A stretch of 62,221 bases of DNA from CAYYTU01 sp964474655 (GCA_964474655.1 CAYYTU010000014.1:1-62221); one strand, 5' to 3'; numbered from the stretch's first letter, positions 31,339 through 41,013 are shown. The notes: generated by a model from the sequence alone, not told the origin. Made by a program: numbers and translations.

Positions 31339-33876
31339 TTATCTTGCCGGACAATACTCTAGCGGGGCCAGCGGCAGGCCGCTAAATTGCTCCGGGTGAT
31401 CCCGGGCCCACGCGCGTCCGCGTTCATCCTCAATATCGAGCATCACTTTCTCCACCACGTTGTCGGGGCAATGCTCGTTGGCCCGTAGGTTGGTGACGGT
31501 GTCGATCCTTATTCTCTGGTACCAGTCGTGGCTTTCGTCGCGCGGGGGTTGACCCTCAGCAAAGACCTCTAACTTTCGTTGAGGGCAATACTGCGTCGGT
31601 TGAGCGCCGGAATCGGCGCAGATTTCGCGCTCTACGATACCCGGCGGGCGCTCGAAGTCGTGTACCGGCATCTCGGCGTGAGCTGCCTCCATAAAATCGT
31701 GCCAGATCGGCCCCGCGCCGGTCGAACCGGGCAGGCTCTCCATCTCGCTGTTATCCGAGTTGCCGACCCAGACGCCAGTCACCAGATCGGGCGTGTAGCC
31801 GATGGTCCAGGCGTCGCGGTAATCGTTGGTGGTGCCGGTCTTGACCGCCGCCGGGCGGTTGAGATCCAGCACGCCTGGGCAGCGGAAGGTATCGCAGCGG
31901 GCCTGAGGGTCGGCCAGGATGTCAGTGACCAGGTAGGCGTGCTCGCGCGAGATCACGCGCTCGCCACTCGGCTCGCTATTATCGATCAGCACGTTACCCC
32001 AGCTGTCCTCGATGCGCAGGATGGGCGTGGGGTCCGTGCGCACGCCCTGGCTGGCGAAGACGCCGAAGGCGCTCGTCATCTCCAGCAGCTTGACTTCCCC
32101 GCCGCCCAGCGTGAGCGCCAGACCATAGGACGGGGGTTGGTCGTAAGGGTAATCGGGGCAGTGGTTTTCTGGATGGACCAGCGAGTCGACGCCCAGGCGT
32201 TGGGCGAGCGCCAGCAGCCCATCGACGCCCACGAACTGGAGCGTCTCCACGGCCGGTACGTTGTAGGAATTCGCCAGCGCGTCGCGCACGAGTACCGGCC
32301 CGTGGAACCTCCGGTCGTAGTTGAGCGGCACGTAGGGCGGGTTGGCCCCGTCGGGGAACTCGGTGCGTACGTCCCAGAGCAGCGTCGCCGGCGTCCATCC
32401 GCGCTCGAAGGCCGCCACGTAGGTCAGCGGCTTGATGGATGAACCCGGCTGGCGGCAGCGTAGCGCCACGTTGACCTGACCGTCGATCGCCTCGTCGTTA
32501 TAGTCGGCCGAGCCGACCATCGCCCGGATCTGTCCAGTGTCCGGATCGAGCGCCACCAGCGCGGCGTTGGTCGCGTTGCGCTCGTGCAGCTCGGCGATCT
32601 GCTCCTGAACGGCCTGCTCGGCTTTCCTCTGCAAGTCGCGGTCAAGCGTAGTGTAGATGCGCAGCCCGGCGCCACGGTAGAGTGCCTCTGGCCCGTAAAG
32701 ATTCTCCACGGCCTGTCGCGCGTGGAGGACGAAGTGAGGGGCTGTGGCAAGGTCGATCTGGGGTGCCTGGAACGGGTAATCACGCATCGCGTCAGCGGCC
32801 TGTTTGGCTTCTTCTTCGGTGATGTAGCCGTCCTCGACCATCAAGGCCAGCACGGTTTCTTGCCGCTTGAGCGCCTTTTCCGCTCCCTCGCCGAATGGGT
32901 TGTAAGTGGCGGGCAGCTGCGGTAGCCCGGCCAGTAAGGAGGCTTGCGCCAGCGTGAGCTCATCCGCCTCCACGCCGAAGTAGGTCTCCGAGGCGGCCTG
33001 GATGCCATAGGCAAGGTTGCCGTAGTTGAGCTCGTTGAGGTAGATCTCCAGGATTGTCTCCTTGGGATATGTGCGCGTCAGCTCGGAGGCCAGTACAATC
33101 TCCTTGATCTTCCGCTCAGCCGTCGGCTCGAAGCGCTCCTCGGGCAGGAAGATCATCCGCGCCAGCTGCTGCGGGATGGTGCTGGCGCCGGAGACGAACT
33201 CCCATTCCGTCAGCGCGTAGTAGACAGCTCGGACCACTGCAATGGGATCGAACCCTGGATGGCGCCAGAAGTCGCGGTCCTCGGTGGCGATAGTGGCGTT
33301 AATCAGGTGGGGCGAGATTTCGTCCAGCGAGACGTAGGTGCGTCGTCCGCCCTGCGGATCCGTGACCTCGTACAATAGCCGTCCGTCCCGGTCGTAGATC
33401 TTGCTGCTGACGAAGGCTGTCTGGTGGTTCTGGAGCTCGGTGGGCGGCGGCAGCCGGCTGGCGATGGCCACGTAGCCGACGGCACCGGCGGCGACCGCGA
33501 TGAAGAAGACCACCACGATGCTGGCCACGACGCCGAAGCCGATCTTGATCAGCAGGCTGCCCCACGCTGGCCCACTGTCTCCTTCGGCCGTTGAGGATGG
33601 CGGCGCGTCTGGCGGAGCGGGCGGCTGCGGAGGCTTGGGCGCGCGGTAGCTGGGCCTCTGTGGCGGCGGCACGCGGCTCTTTTCGGATGGACGCACGCGC
33701 GGCGTGGTGTTGGTCGGGGCGTCGTGTGCGCTCCTGCGCCGTTCCGGGGGCGAGGTGGCGTCCACGCGCTGGGTCTCGTCCAGGGCGCTGTGGTAGGATG
33801 GTGTTGGTTGAGTTCGCCCCAGCTCTTCTTCTCGCTTGTGCTCGCCGCCCGAAAGACGGTTATCCGCAGTCATCAT
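31339..33876 (-). CDS. Class A penicillin-binding protein (PBP1A-type)
   Basis: 845 residues from the ATG at 33876; a GTG at 33915 is in frame but lies only a few bases from the expected transcript start. A Pro/Arg-rich cytoplasmic tail of about 100 residues precedes one transmembrane helix (IGFGVVASIVVVFFIAVAAG). The GT51 transglycosylase has the catalytic glutamate in TEDRDFWRHPGF. The transpeptidase shows SSIK, SYN and KTGTT (about residues 479, 537 and 679). It polymerises and crosslinks peptidoglycan. The C-terminal 120 residues include two Cys pairs and no PASTA domain. Confidence 0.95.
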   Translation of the reverse strand: MMTADNRLSGGEHKREEELGRTQPTPSYHSALDETQRVDATSPPERRRSAHDAPTNTTPRVRPSEKSRVPPPQRPSYRAPKPPQPPAPPDAPPSSTAEGDSGPAWGSLLIKIGFGVVASIVVVFFIAVAAGAVGYVAIASRLPPPTELQNHQTAFVSSKIYDRDGRLLYEVTDPQGGRRTYVSLDEISPHLINATIATEDRDFWRHPGFDPIAVVRAVYYALTEWEFVSGASTIPQQLARMIFLPEERFEPTAERKIKEIVLASELTRTYPKETILEIYLNELNYGNLAYGIQAASETYFGVEADELTLAQASLLAGLPQLPATYNPFGEGAEKALKRQETVLALMVEDGYITEEEAKQAADAMRDYPFQAPQIDLATAPHFVLHARQAVENLYGPEALYRGAGLRIYTTLDRDLQRKAEQAVQEQIAELHERNATNAALVALDPDTGQIRAMVGSADYNDEAIDGQVNVALRCRQPGSSIKPLTYVAAFERGWTPATLLWDVRTEFPDGANPPYVPLNYDRRFHGPVLVRDALANSYNVPAVETLQFVGVDGLLALAQRLGVDSLVHPENHCPDYPYDQPPSYGLALTLGGGEVKLLEMTSAFGVFASQGVRTDPTPILRIEDSWGNVLIDNSEPSGERVISREHAYLVTDILADPQARCDTFRCPGVLDLNRPAAVKTGTTNDYRDAWTIGYTPDLVTGVWVGNSDNSEMESLPGSTGAGPIWHDFMEAAHAEMPVHDFERPPGIVEREICADSGAQPTQYCPQRKLEVFAEGQPPRDESHDWYQRIRIDTVTNLRANEHCPDNVVEKVMLDIEDERGRAWARDHPEQFSGLPLAPLEYCPAR

Positions 33877-33926
33877 TACATGCTCTTGACGCCATAGACG
33901 CTCCAAAAGTTCCACGTCGGGCGGGC

Positions 33927-33954
33927 ATTATAGCAGGGCGGTTATGGATTGCAA
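33927..33954 (-). promoter_or_regulatory. Promoter of the class A PBP gene
   Basis: On the minus strand TTGCAA (33954-33949), 16-bp spacer, TATAAT (33932-33927). It lies just before the stop of the MaoC gene upstream on the same strand. Confidence 0.65.
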
Positions 33955-33957
33955 CTT

Positions 33958-34428
33958 CTAATCCGCTGCGGGCGCGCTCCTGATCAGGAGCGTCCAGCTG
34001 CCCTTTTGGACCCTCTCGTCGTCCTGGTTCAGCACTTCCACGTCGAAGATGACGAAGCCGCCGCCGAGCCGGGCCATCTTCTTCTTCCGCCGGACCTCGA
34101 ACCGCGCGTGGATGGTGTCGCCGATTGCGACTGGGGCGCGGAATTTCCAATCTAGCGCGGTGAAGGCCTCGGTCGTCCCCTCGGCGAAGCCCAGTCGCGA
34201 CGCCAGCCCGCTGGTGATGGCCAGCCCCAGCAGGCCGTGGGCGATGCGCTCGCCGAAGCGGGTCTCCTGGGCGAACTCGGCGTCGGTGTGGAGCTGGTTG
34301 TAGTCACCAGAGAGGCCGGCGAAAGTGACGATGTCGGTTTCCGTCACGGTGCGGCCGGGGGTTTCGATGGTCTCTCCCACCTCAAATTCCTCGAAGTAAC
34401 GTCCGCGGGATTGTGTCGCTTCGTTCAT
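33958..34428 (-). CDS. MaoC-like hotdog-fold dehydratase
   Basis: 156 residues. The R-hydratase motif is present: FAGLSGDYNQLHTD with the catalytic Asp and His, then FGERIAHGLLGLAI. DWKFRAPVAIGDTIHARFEV is the conserved strand that follows. Family enzymes hydrate 2-enoyl-CoA or act on related thioesters in the cytosol. The long central helix and 150-residue length fit single-domain MaoC. GTAGTATGA precedes the start with a weak GGAGGT. The pathway partner is not visible; neighbours are unrelated. Confidence 0.92.
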   Translation of the reverse strand: MNEATQSRGRYFEEFEVGETIETPGRTVTETDIVTFAGLSGDYNQLHTDAEFAQETRFGERIAHGLLGLAITSGLASRLGFAEGTTEAFTALDWKFRAPVAIGDTIHARFEVRRKKKMARLGGGFVIFDVEVLNQDDERVQKGSWTLLIRSAPAAD

Positions 34429-34497
34429 ACTACCTCCTTCGTCTGATTGGGACTTTCGACCGCCGATATGGTAACATCGTGTGTCTGGTGATGCAAC

Positions 34498-34526
34498 TTC
34501 ACATGCCGGATGGGTTGCGCTATAAT
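34498..34526 (+). promoter_or_regulatory. Promoter of the DUF362-ferredoxin gene
   Basis: TTCACA (34498-34503), 17-bp spacer, TATAAT (34521-34526). The leader of about 135 nt contains a GCAAGC/GCTTGC hairpin near 34620-34640. Confidence 0.7.
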
Positions 34527-34669
34527 AAACACGCCTTCGAAGTGCTGGTTTCGATTTTTCCGAATGTCCCGCAGATTTAGCGCGAGACCTGGCTTCGGGG
34601 GCTTTTTTCTACCCAAGTTGCAAGCGTTGGATGCTTGCTTAGCGACTAGAGATATCGTCAGGAGGATCT

Positions 34670-35797
34670 ATGAGTAGCGAGATTTATTTTGCATCAGCGC
34701 GGTCCCGGCGCTGGGATTACAGCGCCAGTCAGGTGGCTGGTTTGGAGCGTCTGATCGATAAGATGGACTTCGCGGGTGCCTTTGAGGAGGACGAGTACGT
34801 GGCGATCAAGACCCACTTCGGGTCGGAAGGCGCCCATCGGATCGTGCGCCCGCGGTTTTTGGGTGTGCTGGCTGAGGCGGTCAAGAAGGCCGGAGCCAAG
34901 CCTTTCGTCTGCGATACGGTCCGCATCGAAGGCTGGGATTATCTGAAGGTGGCAAATCAGAACGGGATCAATCCGCATTCAGTCGGCTGCCCCGTGCTCC
35001 TGGCCGATGGATTGTTCGGCTACGACAGCATCCAAGTGGAGGCTGGACCGGTGCTGGGGAATGTGCGGGTTGCCTCCGCCATCCACGATGCGTCGGCTAT
35101 GATCGTGGTCAGCCATTGCAAGGGCCACATTGAGGCCGGCTACGGCGGCGCAATCAAGAACTTGGCGATGGGCGGCGTGGCTGGACGCCATCGCAGCGGG
35201 GAATGGGAGGAGGCCCGCGGGCACCTGCACGCCGCCGGCGCTGATTCCACTGTTTTGCGCGACGCCGAGCTCTGCACGATGTGTCTCCAATGCCTGAACA
35301 TCTGCCCCACCCACGCGATCCTGGAGACGGACGATGGCCTGGAAGTGGACGAGGATGAATGCCTGCGCTGTGGGCGCTGTGAGCGGGTCTGCCCGGAGGG
35401 CGCGATCAAACTGCAGAAGCGTGGTGAGGACGAGTTCCAGATGGCGTTAGCCGAGGGCGCGCAGGCGGTGTTGAGCACGTTCGAGCCGGGCAAGGTAGCC
35501 TACTTCAACTTCGTGCTGGAGGTGCAGCCGGAGTGCGACTGCATGCCGATGGCTGATACGCCGTTGGTTCAGGATCAGGGTATCCTGGCCTCCAAGGACA
35601 TCGTGGCGGTGGACCAGGCAGCGCTAGATCTGATCAACGATGCTGCGCCGTTGCCCGATTCGCTGGCAGCCGAGCAGGAAGTCGAGGCGGGCGAGCGCGT
35701 GTTGCCGAAGGCGCTGGGCGTCGATGGGCAGCTGCACGTGGACGCGGCGGCGAAGATCGGGATGGGCAGCAAGGTTTACGAGCTGCGCGAGGTTTAG
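34670..35797 (+). CDS. DUF362 protein with two 4Fe-4S clusters
   Basis: 375 residues; TCAGGAGGATCT precedes the ATG. The DUF362 domain (AIKTHFGSEG; ASAMIVVSHCKGHIEAGYGGAIKNLAMG) is interrupted by a bacterial ferredoxin domain with CTMCLQCLNICP and CLRCGRCERVCPEGA, i.e. two [4Fe-4S] clusters. After it, the DUF362 fold resumes (KVAYFNFVLEVQPECDCMPM; DIVAVDQAALDLIN). Family members are cytosolic redox proteins of unknown substrate. It is a second DUF362 gene, unlike the one at 12.0 kb, which has no clusters. It is followed within 11 bp by the phosphatase gene. Confidence 0.93.
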   Translation: MSSEIYFASARSRRWDYSASQVAGLERLIDKMDFAGAFEEDEYVAIKTHFGSEGAHRIVRPRFLGVLAEAVKKAGAKPFVCDTVRIEGWDYLKVANQNGINPHSVGCPVLLADGLFGYDSIQVEAGPVLGNVRVASAIHDASAMIVVSHCKGHIEAGYGGAIKNLAMGGVAGRHRSGEWEEARGHLHAAGADSTVLRDAELCTMCLQCLNICPTHAILETDDGLEVDEDECLRCGRCERVCPEGAIKLQKRGEDEFQMALAEGAQAVLSTFEPGKVAYFNFVLEVQPECDCMPMADTPLVQDQGILASKDIVAVDQAALDLINDAAPLPDSLAAEQEVEAGERVLPKALGVDGQLHVDAAAKIGMGSKVYELREV

Positions 35798-35808
35798 GGG
35801 GTTCACTT

Positions 35809-36354
35809 ATGCTGGAGAAGATCCGCAAAAACCTGGGCATCCTCTGGAGCCGGCTGGTTGAACAGGGGCCGGGCGTGACGGCGATGTGGGTGGTCGATCA
35901 TCTGGTGCGCATCATCACCGGCGCTCCGATCCAGCGCGTGAGCCAGATCACGCCCCAGCTCCACGTCGGCGGGCAGTATCGACGGCGCGGCTGGGAGCGC
36001 CTGACGGCGCGAGGCATCACCGCGGTGGTCAACCTGCGCGTGGAGTTCGACGATAAAGACGCTGGCATCGCGCCGGAGCGGTATCTCTACCTCCCGACGG
36101 TGGATGACGACCCGCCGACGCTGGAGCATCTGCGGTCGGCGGTCGAGTTTATGACTGAGGAGATCGAGCGCGGCGGCGGGGTTTACGTCCACTGCGGAGC
36201 GGGGGTGGGACGCGCCCCGACGACGGCGGCGGCTTATCTGGTCAGCACTGGGTTGACGCCGGAGGAGGCCTGGGCTAAGATCAGGGCGGTGCGGCCTTTC
36301 GTACGCCCGATGCCGGAGCAGGTGGCTCAGGTGGAGCGCTTTGGTAGGGAGTAG
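35809..36354 (+). CDS. Dual-specificity protein phosphatase
   Basis: 181 residues. The cysteine-phosphatase loop is VHCGAGVGRAPTT (C-x5-R), with the general acid likely in the LPTVDDDPP segment. The N-terminal 45 residues may be a short amphipathic helix. Such phosphatases act on phosphotyrosine, phosphoserine or other phosphomonoesters in the cytosol. Its stop codon lies inside the second unit of a heptamer tandem repeat, so the last residues (GRE) are encoded by repeat DNA. It overlaps nothing and is convergent with ychF. Confidence 0.9.
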   Translation: MLEKIRKNLGILWSRLVEQGPGVTAMWVVDHLVRIITGAPIQRVSQITPQLHVGGQYRRRGWERLTARGITAVVNLRVEFDDKDAGIAPERYLYLPTVDDDPPTLEHLRSAVEFMTEEIERGGGVYVHCGAGVGRAPTTAAAYLVSTGLTPEEAWAKIRAVRPFVRPMPEQVAQVERFGRE

Positions 36355-36406
36355 GGAGTAAGGAGTAGGGAGTAGGGAGTAAGGAGTAGGGAGTAGGAAG
36401 TAGGAA
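36344..36406 (+). repeat. Heptamer tandem repeat between the phosphatase and ychF
   Basis: Nine 7-bp units: GTAGGGA, GTAGGGA, GTAAGGA, GTAGGGA, GTAGGGA, GTAAGGA, GTAGGGA, GTAGGAA, GTAGGAA. The first two units include the phosphatase stop codon; the last ends 5 bp before the ychF stop. Confidence 0.95.
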
Positions 36407-36410
36407 GGCG

Positions 36411-37511
36411 TCAGGGGTTGAAGCGGAAGAGGCAGACGTCGCCGTCCTGGATCTGGTAGTGGCGGCCCTCGACGCGCACCAGGCCTCTTTCGCGCGCTGC
36501 TTTCCAATGCTCGACCTCCATCAGCTGCTCGAACTGGATCACCTCGGCGCGGATGAAGCCCTCCTCCATCTGGCTGTGGACCTTGCCGGCGGCCTGCGGG
36601 GCTCTGGTGCCCCGTTCAACCGGCCAGGCTCGTACCTCCTCGCCGCCGGTGATGGTGAAGAAGGTGATCAGATCGAGCACGCGATAGCCGGCCTGGGCCA
36701 GCGTTTCCAGGCCAGAGCGCTCCAGGCCCACCTCCTTGCGGTAGGCGGCGGCCTCGTCGGAGGGCCACTCGACCAGCGCGGCCTCCAGATCGGCGCAGAG
36801 CACGACGTGTGAGTTACTCTCTTCCTCGGCCAGCTGGGCAACCTCCTCGGCCCACACGCCGCCGTTGGGCAGGTCGTCCTCATCGACGTTTGCCACGTAG
36901 ATGCGCTTTTTGGCGGTTAGGAGCTGGAGCTCATCGGCGAGCCGGGCGCGGAGCGAGCCTTTACGAGCCCAGGCGATGGCGCGTTGACCGGCTTGCAATT
37001 GCTCGCGCAACTTCTCCAATGCTTTGATCTCCTCAGCGTAGTCCTGTGGTCGCGACTTGGCCCCAGAGCGGGCCTTCTCCAATCGGCGCTCGGTTACTTC
37101 CAGATCGGCCAGCGTCAGCTCCAGGTCGAGGATTTCCACGTCGCGGATCGGGTCCACCTGGCCCTCGACGTGGGAGATGTCGGGGTCGGAGAAGCAGCGG
37201 CAGACCACGGCCACGGCGTCGACGGTGCGGATGTGGCCCAGGAATTGGTTGCCCAGTCCTTCGCCGCGATGAGCGCCTTGTACCAGTCCTGCGATGTCCA
37301 CGAACTCGACGGTGGCGGGGGTCACGCGCTCTGGGCCGATGACGTCCGCCAATGCCTCCAGCCGGGGGTCGGGCACCGGCACGACGCCGCGGTTGGGCTC
37401 GATGGTGGTGAAGGGGTAGGATGCGACGGTAGCTCCAGCCTGCGTGAGGGCGTTGAAGAGCGTCGATTTGCCTACGTTGGGCAGGCCGATGATGCCGATC
37501 TGGAGTGACAT
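36411..37511 (-). CDS. ychF: Redox-regulated ATPase YchF (Obg family)
   Basis: 366 residues, complete. It has the P-loop GLPNVGKST (residues 9-17), PFTTIEPNRGVVPVPDPR, the switch II DIAGLVQGAHRGEGLGNQFL, a coiled-coil insertion (EVTERRLEKARSG) and a C-terminal TGS domain (LDLITFFTITGGEEVRAW; VHSQMEEGFIRAEVI). YchF hydrolyses ATP rather than GTP and binds ribosomes. The RBS is weak. It begins 9 bp after the sensor kinase stop and may be co-transcribed with it. Confidence 0.97.
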   Translation of the reverse strand: MSLQIGIIGLPNVGKSTLFNALTQAGATVASYPFTTIEPNRGVVPVPDPRLEALADVIGPERVTPATVEFVDIAGLVQGAHRGEGLGNQFLGHIRTVDAVAVVCRCFSDPDISHVEGQVDPIRDVEILDLELTLADLEVTERRLEKARSGAKSRPQDYAEEIKALEKLREQLQAGQRAIAWARKGSLRARLADELQLLTAKKRIYVANVDEDDLPNGGVWAEEVAQLAEEESNSHVVLCADLEAALVEWPSDEAAAYRKEVGLERSGLETLAQAGYRVLDLITFFTITGGEEVRAWPVERGTRAPQAAGKVHSQMEEGFIRAEVIQFEQLMEVEHWKAARERGLVRVEGRHYQIQDGDVCLFRFNP

Positions 37512-37520
37512 AGCTGCCTC

Positions 37521-40500
37521 CTATGCTTCTTCTTCGTCCGCCAGGGGGAGGCCGATGTAGAAGGTGCTCCCCTTGTTCAGATCACTATCTACCCAGACCT
37601 TCCCGCCGTGGCGCTCGACGATCGATTTGACGATTGAGAGGCCCAGCCCGGTGCCCGGGACTTGCGGCCCGTCGCGCCGCTGGATGCGGTAGAACTTCTC
37701 AAACAGACGTACCTGGTTCTCCGGTGCGATGCCGATGCCGGTATCCGAGACGTGGACGATGGCCTCTTTATCGCCTTTCTCTTTCTGTACGGACAGCCCG
37801 ACGGTCACCAGGCCGCCGCTGGGCGTGTATTTGATGGCATTATCGACCAGGTTGCTGATTGCCTGGCGGAGGAGCGCAGCGTCGCCGGAGACGAGGACCA
37901 TCTTCTGGGCCGGTTCCATACGCAATGTGAGGCCCTTGGTGGACGCCCGCGCCCGCATGCCGTCCACCGCTTCGACCAGGATGGCGCCCAGGTGGCAAGT
38001 TTCGCGCTCCAGCCCGACGCCGGCCTCAATCCGTCCCAGGTTGAGCAGGTCGTCGACCAGCTCGCTCATCTGGCTTACTCCCTTCAGGATCTTCTCGACG
38101 TAGTCGTGTTGTTTTTCGTTCAGCTCGCCGATGGTCGGCAGCATAGTAGCGTAACCGCGCATGAACGTGAGGGGTGCCCGCAGGTCGTGGGAGACGGTGG
38201 ATACGAACTCGGATTTCATCTCGTCCAGCTCCTTGAGGTGGGTGATGTCGCGCATCACGGCCACCCGCCCGATCCGCTCGCCGTCGGCGCTAAGGATGGT
38301 GGAGACGTTGGCGTATAATGTGCGGTCATCGGGCAGGGGGACCTCGTCCGTCAGGGCCTCATCGGACGCCATCGGGGCCTGGAAGATGCGCACCAGTGCC
38401 GGGGCCAACCCGGCCTGGGTGACGTGTTTGTCGGAGACGTCCTCGGCTTGGATGTCGAAGGCTTGCTCGGCGGCGGGGTTGACCAGTAAGACGTGGTCGT
38501 CGCGGTCGGTGACGATGACGGCGTCGGTGGTACTGGCGAGGATGGCCGACAATCGCTGGCGCTCGCCCTCTGCGGCCTGGAAGAGACGGGCATTTTCCAC
38601 CAGCACCGCGGTCTGGCTGGCCAGCGTGGAGAGGAGATCTATCTCTGAGCTTTCGAACTGGCGGGGTTCACCGTAGCCTATCCACATCACGGCCGGCACC
38701 CGCTTCTTGGTGTGGACGGGCAATGCGATGGCGGCTTTGAGCGGTTGTTCGGCGGGGTTGACGTCGAGCAGGCTCCGGGCCCGGGCCAAGTTTTCTATCG
38801 CCAGAGGGGATTCGCGCGTTTTGGCCGCTGCCGTCAGCGCCCGGTCGAGTTCTCCGAGCCCCTCGCGTGGAGCGCCCTTGGACATGACGACCTGCGGTTC
38901 GCCCTGAGCGGAGAGGAGGACGATGCGCGCCACCTGGGCCCCGGTCGCTTCCAGGGCGCCTTCCAGGATAAAGGGCATGCCTTGCGGGAGGGATAACGTC
39001 GCCGATACGGCCTGGCTGATCTCGAGCAGTAATGAGAGGTCCTCCAGCCGCCCCTTGAGGCGCAGGCGCATGTCGTCGAAGGCGTCGCCCACTCGCGCGA
39101 CTTCGTCCTCGCCCGCTATTTTCACTGGCTGCGTGAGGTCGCCCTCGGCGATGCGGTCGGCTGCGGCGGCCAGCTGGGTCAGGGGGCGTGTCATCCAGCT
39201 GGTGACGAGGGGGAGGACGGTCACCAGCACGCCTCCGAAGAGTAGCTGGAGCAGGAGCAGGGGCTGGGCGACTTGACCGGCTTGCAGGAGTACCACTTCG
39301 TAGGGTAGACGGATCACGATGCTCCACGGAAACCCCTCGGTGGGCAGATAGTAGACGATCTGGCGGGTATTGTCGGTGGGGTTGCGGCTTTCGTAGGCCC
39401 GTCCTTGCAGCGAAGTGGTGATGGGCGGGCTCTCTTCGTCCAGGTACCATTTGGTCAGCAGCATATTGCTATCCTGATGCGCTACGATGCGACCTTCGGA
39501 ATCTACGATGAAGCCTTCCCCTTGTGCGTTCGTCCATTGGAGGCCGGCCTGGATGCGATTGAGCATAGGGTTGAAGTCCAGGCGGGTCCGTCCCAGCAGA
39601 ACGCGAGGAGGCGTTTTCTCTTCTTCTTCTGACGCCTCGCTTGGTTCCTCTTCATCCGGCTCTTCGTCCGAATAGATCGGAGCGATGAAGGAGAGGATGG
39701 CGTCCTGGTCGCGCGCGGAGCGGTGGGCGGAGCTGATCTGAGGAGCTCCGCTTTCCAGCACGCGTGTGATCAGCTTGGCCTCTTGATCGGTCAGCTCGGG
39801 ATCGCCCTCCGGGGGATTCGGGTACATCCCTACCACCTCCTGATCGCTATCCAGGATGATCAGCTGGTCGAAGAAGGCGATTGTGCGCATATTGCGCTGC
39901 AAACGGGTCTCCAGCGTGATTGGTTCGGCGTGCCATAGTCGCTTATCGTTAGCGAATTCTCTCAGCAAGCTCTGGCCGGTGTGGATGAAGTAGGGGATGC
40001 CTTCGGCTGCGCTGTTGGCGTCGCGGGCCATCTCGTTGACGGCGTTCATTTTGGCGATGTGGAGCGTGGTCGTAGTCACGCCGTAGAGCAGAACGAGTGT
40101 CATGGCCAGGATCAAGGGAACGAAGAGGAAGAGCAGTCTCAGTTTGAGGGAGCGGTTGTAAGGGGGGGTTCGACGCGCCATACGCACGGGACGGAGCTGA
40201 GGGAAGCCGAAGTAGAGTATCTGTACGATGCCGCCAGCGATCAGGCCCTCCAGAATCGCTGGGCCGAGGTAGGCGCTTGTCAGCGTCATCGCGTAATCGA
40301 GCCCTGAAAGGGCGGTGTGGGCCACGTGGGCGAAGACGGAGAGCAAGAGCGCAAGGAGCGCCAGCAGTGTCAGCACCGGCGTGGCGACGACGGGTTGACG
40401 CAAGGCGGTGGGTAGGGAACCACGGTAGTCCTGTCTCAGCAGCCGGCCCAGCATAAACCCCAGCAGGGCCAGGTAGAACGGGTCAGCAATCCCGCCAGTC

Positions 40501-40880
40501 GTCGCGCTGGCGCGCAGCAGGCCGCTGACCAAGCCGACGATCAGGGCCGGGCCGCCGCCGAGCCATGCCCCGGCTGCCACGATTGGCAACAGGCCCAGCA
40601 GCGGCATCAATGGCTGGACCGGCTTGACCGGTACGCCCGGCGGTGGGAGTAGGGGGGCTCCGGAAAACTCAAAGACCAGCAGGTGGGTCGTGAGGAGGGG
40701 CGCTGCCATCAGGAGCACGAAGAGGGTAACCTGCAGGCGTCCGAGATTCTTAAAGTCTTGGCTAGAGCGGATGAGGAGCACGAGACAGAGTAGGCCGTAG
40801 ATCGCCCCCAGGTAGTAGTCCCAGGGACTTGGTTCCAGGAAGCTCAAACCGATCCAATGTTTCAGAACCTCGAAGCTCAT
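37521..40880 (-). CDS. Large membrane sensor histidine kinase
   Basis: 1119 residues. Domain order: about 5-7 N-terminal membrane helices (LLGLLPIVAAGAWLGGGPALIVGLVSG; a MASE-like or 5TM sensor), a second membrane segment near 255, an extracytoplasmic Cache-like domain (about 285-545) with an acidic insert (YSDEEPDEEEPSEASEEEE), HAMP (RPLTQLAAAADRIAEGDLTQ), GAF (ALEATGAQVARIVLL), PAS (ASTTDAVIVTDRDDHVLLVNPAAE), HisKA (SHDLRAPLTFM) and HATPase (NLVDNAIKYTPSGG, DTGIGI, GTGLGLSI). No response regulator is adjacent. It is divergent from a SpoIIE-type phosphatase. Confidence 0.95.
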   Translation of the reverse strand: MSFEVLKHWIGLSFLEPSPWDYYLGAIYGLLCLVLLIRSSQDFKNLGRLQVTLFVLLMAAPLLTTHLLVFEFSGAPLLPPPGVPVKPVQPLMPLLGLLPIVAAGAWLGGGPALIVGLVSGLLRASATTGGIADPFYLALLGFMLGRLLRQDYRGSLPTALRQPVVATPVLTLLALLALLLSVFAHVAHTALSGLDYAMTLTSAYLGPAILEGLIAGGIVQILYFGFPQLRPVRMARRTPPYNRSLKLRLLFLFVPLILAMTLVLLYGVTTTTLHIAKMNAVNEMARDANSAAEGIPYFIHTGQSLLREFANDKRLWHAEPITLETRLQRNMRTIAFFDQLIILDSDQEVVGMYPNPPEGDPELTDQEAKLITRVLESGAPQISSAHRSARDQDAILSFIAPIYSDEEPDEEEPSEASEEEEKTPPRVLLGRTRLDFNPMLNRIQAGLQWTNAQGEGFIVDSEGRIVAHQDSNMLLTKWYLDEESPPITTSLQGRAYESRNPTDNTRQIVYYLPTEGFPWSIVIRLPYEVVLLQAGQVAQPLLLLQLLFGGVLVTVLPLVTSWMTRPLTQLAAAADRIAEGDLTQPVKIAGEDEVARVGDAFDDMRLRLKGRLEDLSLLLEISQAVSATLSLPQGMPFILEGALEATGAQVARIVLLSAQGEPQVVMSKGAPREGLGELDRALTAAAKTRESPLAIENLARARSLLDVNPAEQPLKAAIALPVHTKKRVPAVMWIGYGEPRQFESSEIDLLSTLASQTAVLVENARLFQAAEGERQRLSAILASTTDAVIVTDRDDHVLLVNPAAEQAFDIQAEDVSDKHVTQAGLAPALVRIFQAPMASDEALTDEVPLPDDRTLYANVSTILSADGERIGRVAVMRDITHLKELDEMKSEFVSTVSHDLRAPLTFMRGYATMLPTIGELNEKQHDYVEKILKGVSQMSELVDDLLNLGRIEAGVGLERETCHLGAILVEAVDGMRARASTKGLTLRMEPAQKMVLVSGDAALLRQAISNLVDNAIKYTPSGGLVTVGLSVQKEKGDKEAIVHVSDTGIGIAPENQVRLFEKFYRIQRRDGPQVPGTGLGLSIVKSIVERHGGKVWVDSDLNKGSTFYIGLPLADEEEA

Positions 40881-40921
40881 CGCGTGTTACCTCGCTGTCG
40901 GGGGCGATCTTTTGCCCAAGA

Positions 40922-40949
40922 ATTATAGCATACTGGATGGATAGTTCAA
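40922..40949 (-). promoter_or_regulatory. Promoter of the sensor kinase-ychF unit
   Basis: On the minus strand TTGAAC (40949-40944), 16-bp spacer, TATAAT (40927-40922). Confidence 0.6.
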
Positions 40950-40952
40950 ATC

Positions 40953-40980
40953 TTGCTCACAGAGTTGGCCTCAGTATAAT
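40953..40980 (+). promoter_or_regulatory. Promoter of the SpoIIE-type phosphatase gene
   Basis: TTGCTC (40953-40958), 16-bp spacer, TATAAT (40975-40980), back-to-back with the sensor kinase promoter. The identical TTGCTC-N16-TATAAT arrangement recurs at 50018. Confidence 0.7.
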
Positions 40981-41013
40981 ATTAATGGGGCTGGTATTGA
41001 TGAAGGGTATGGT

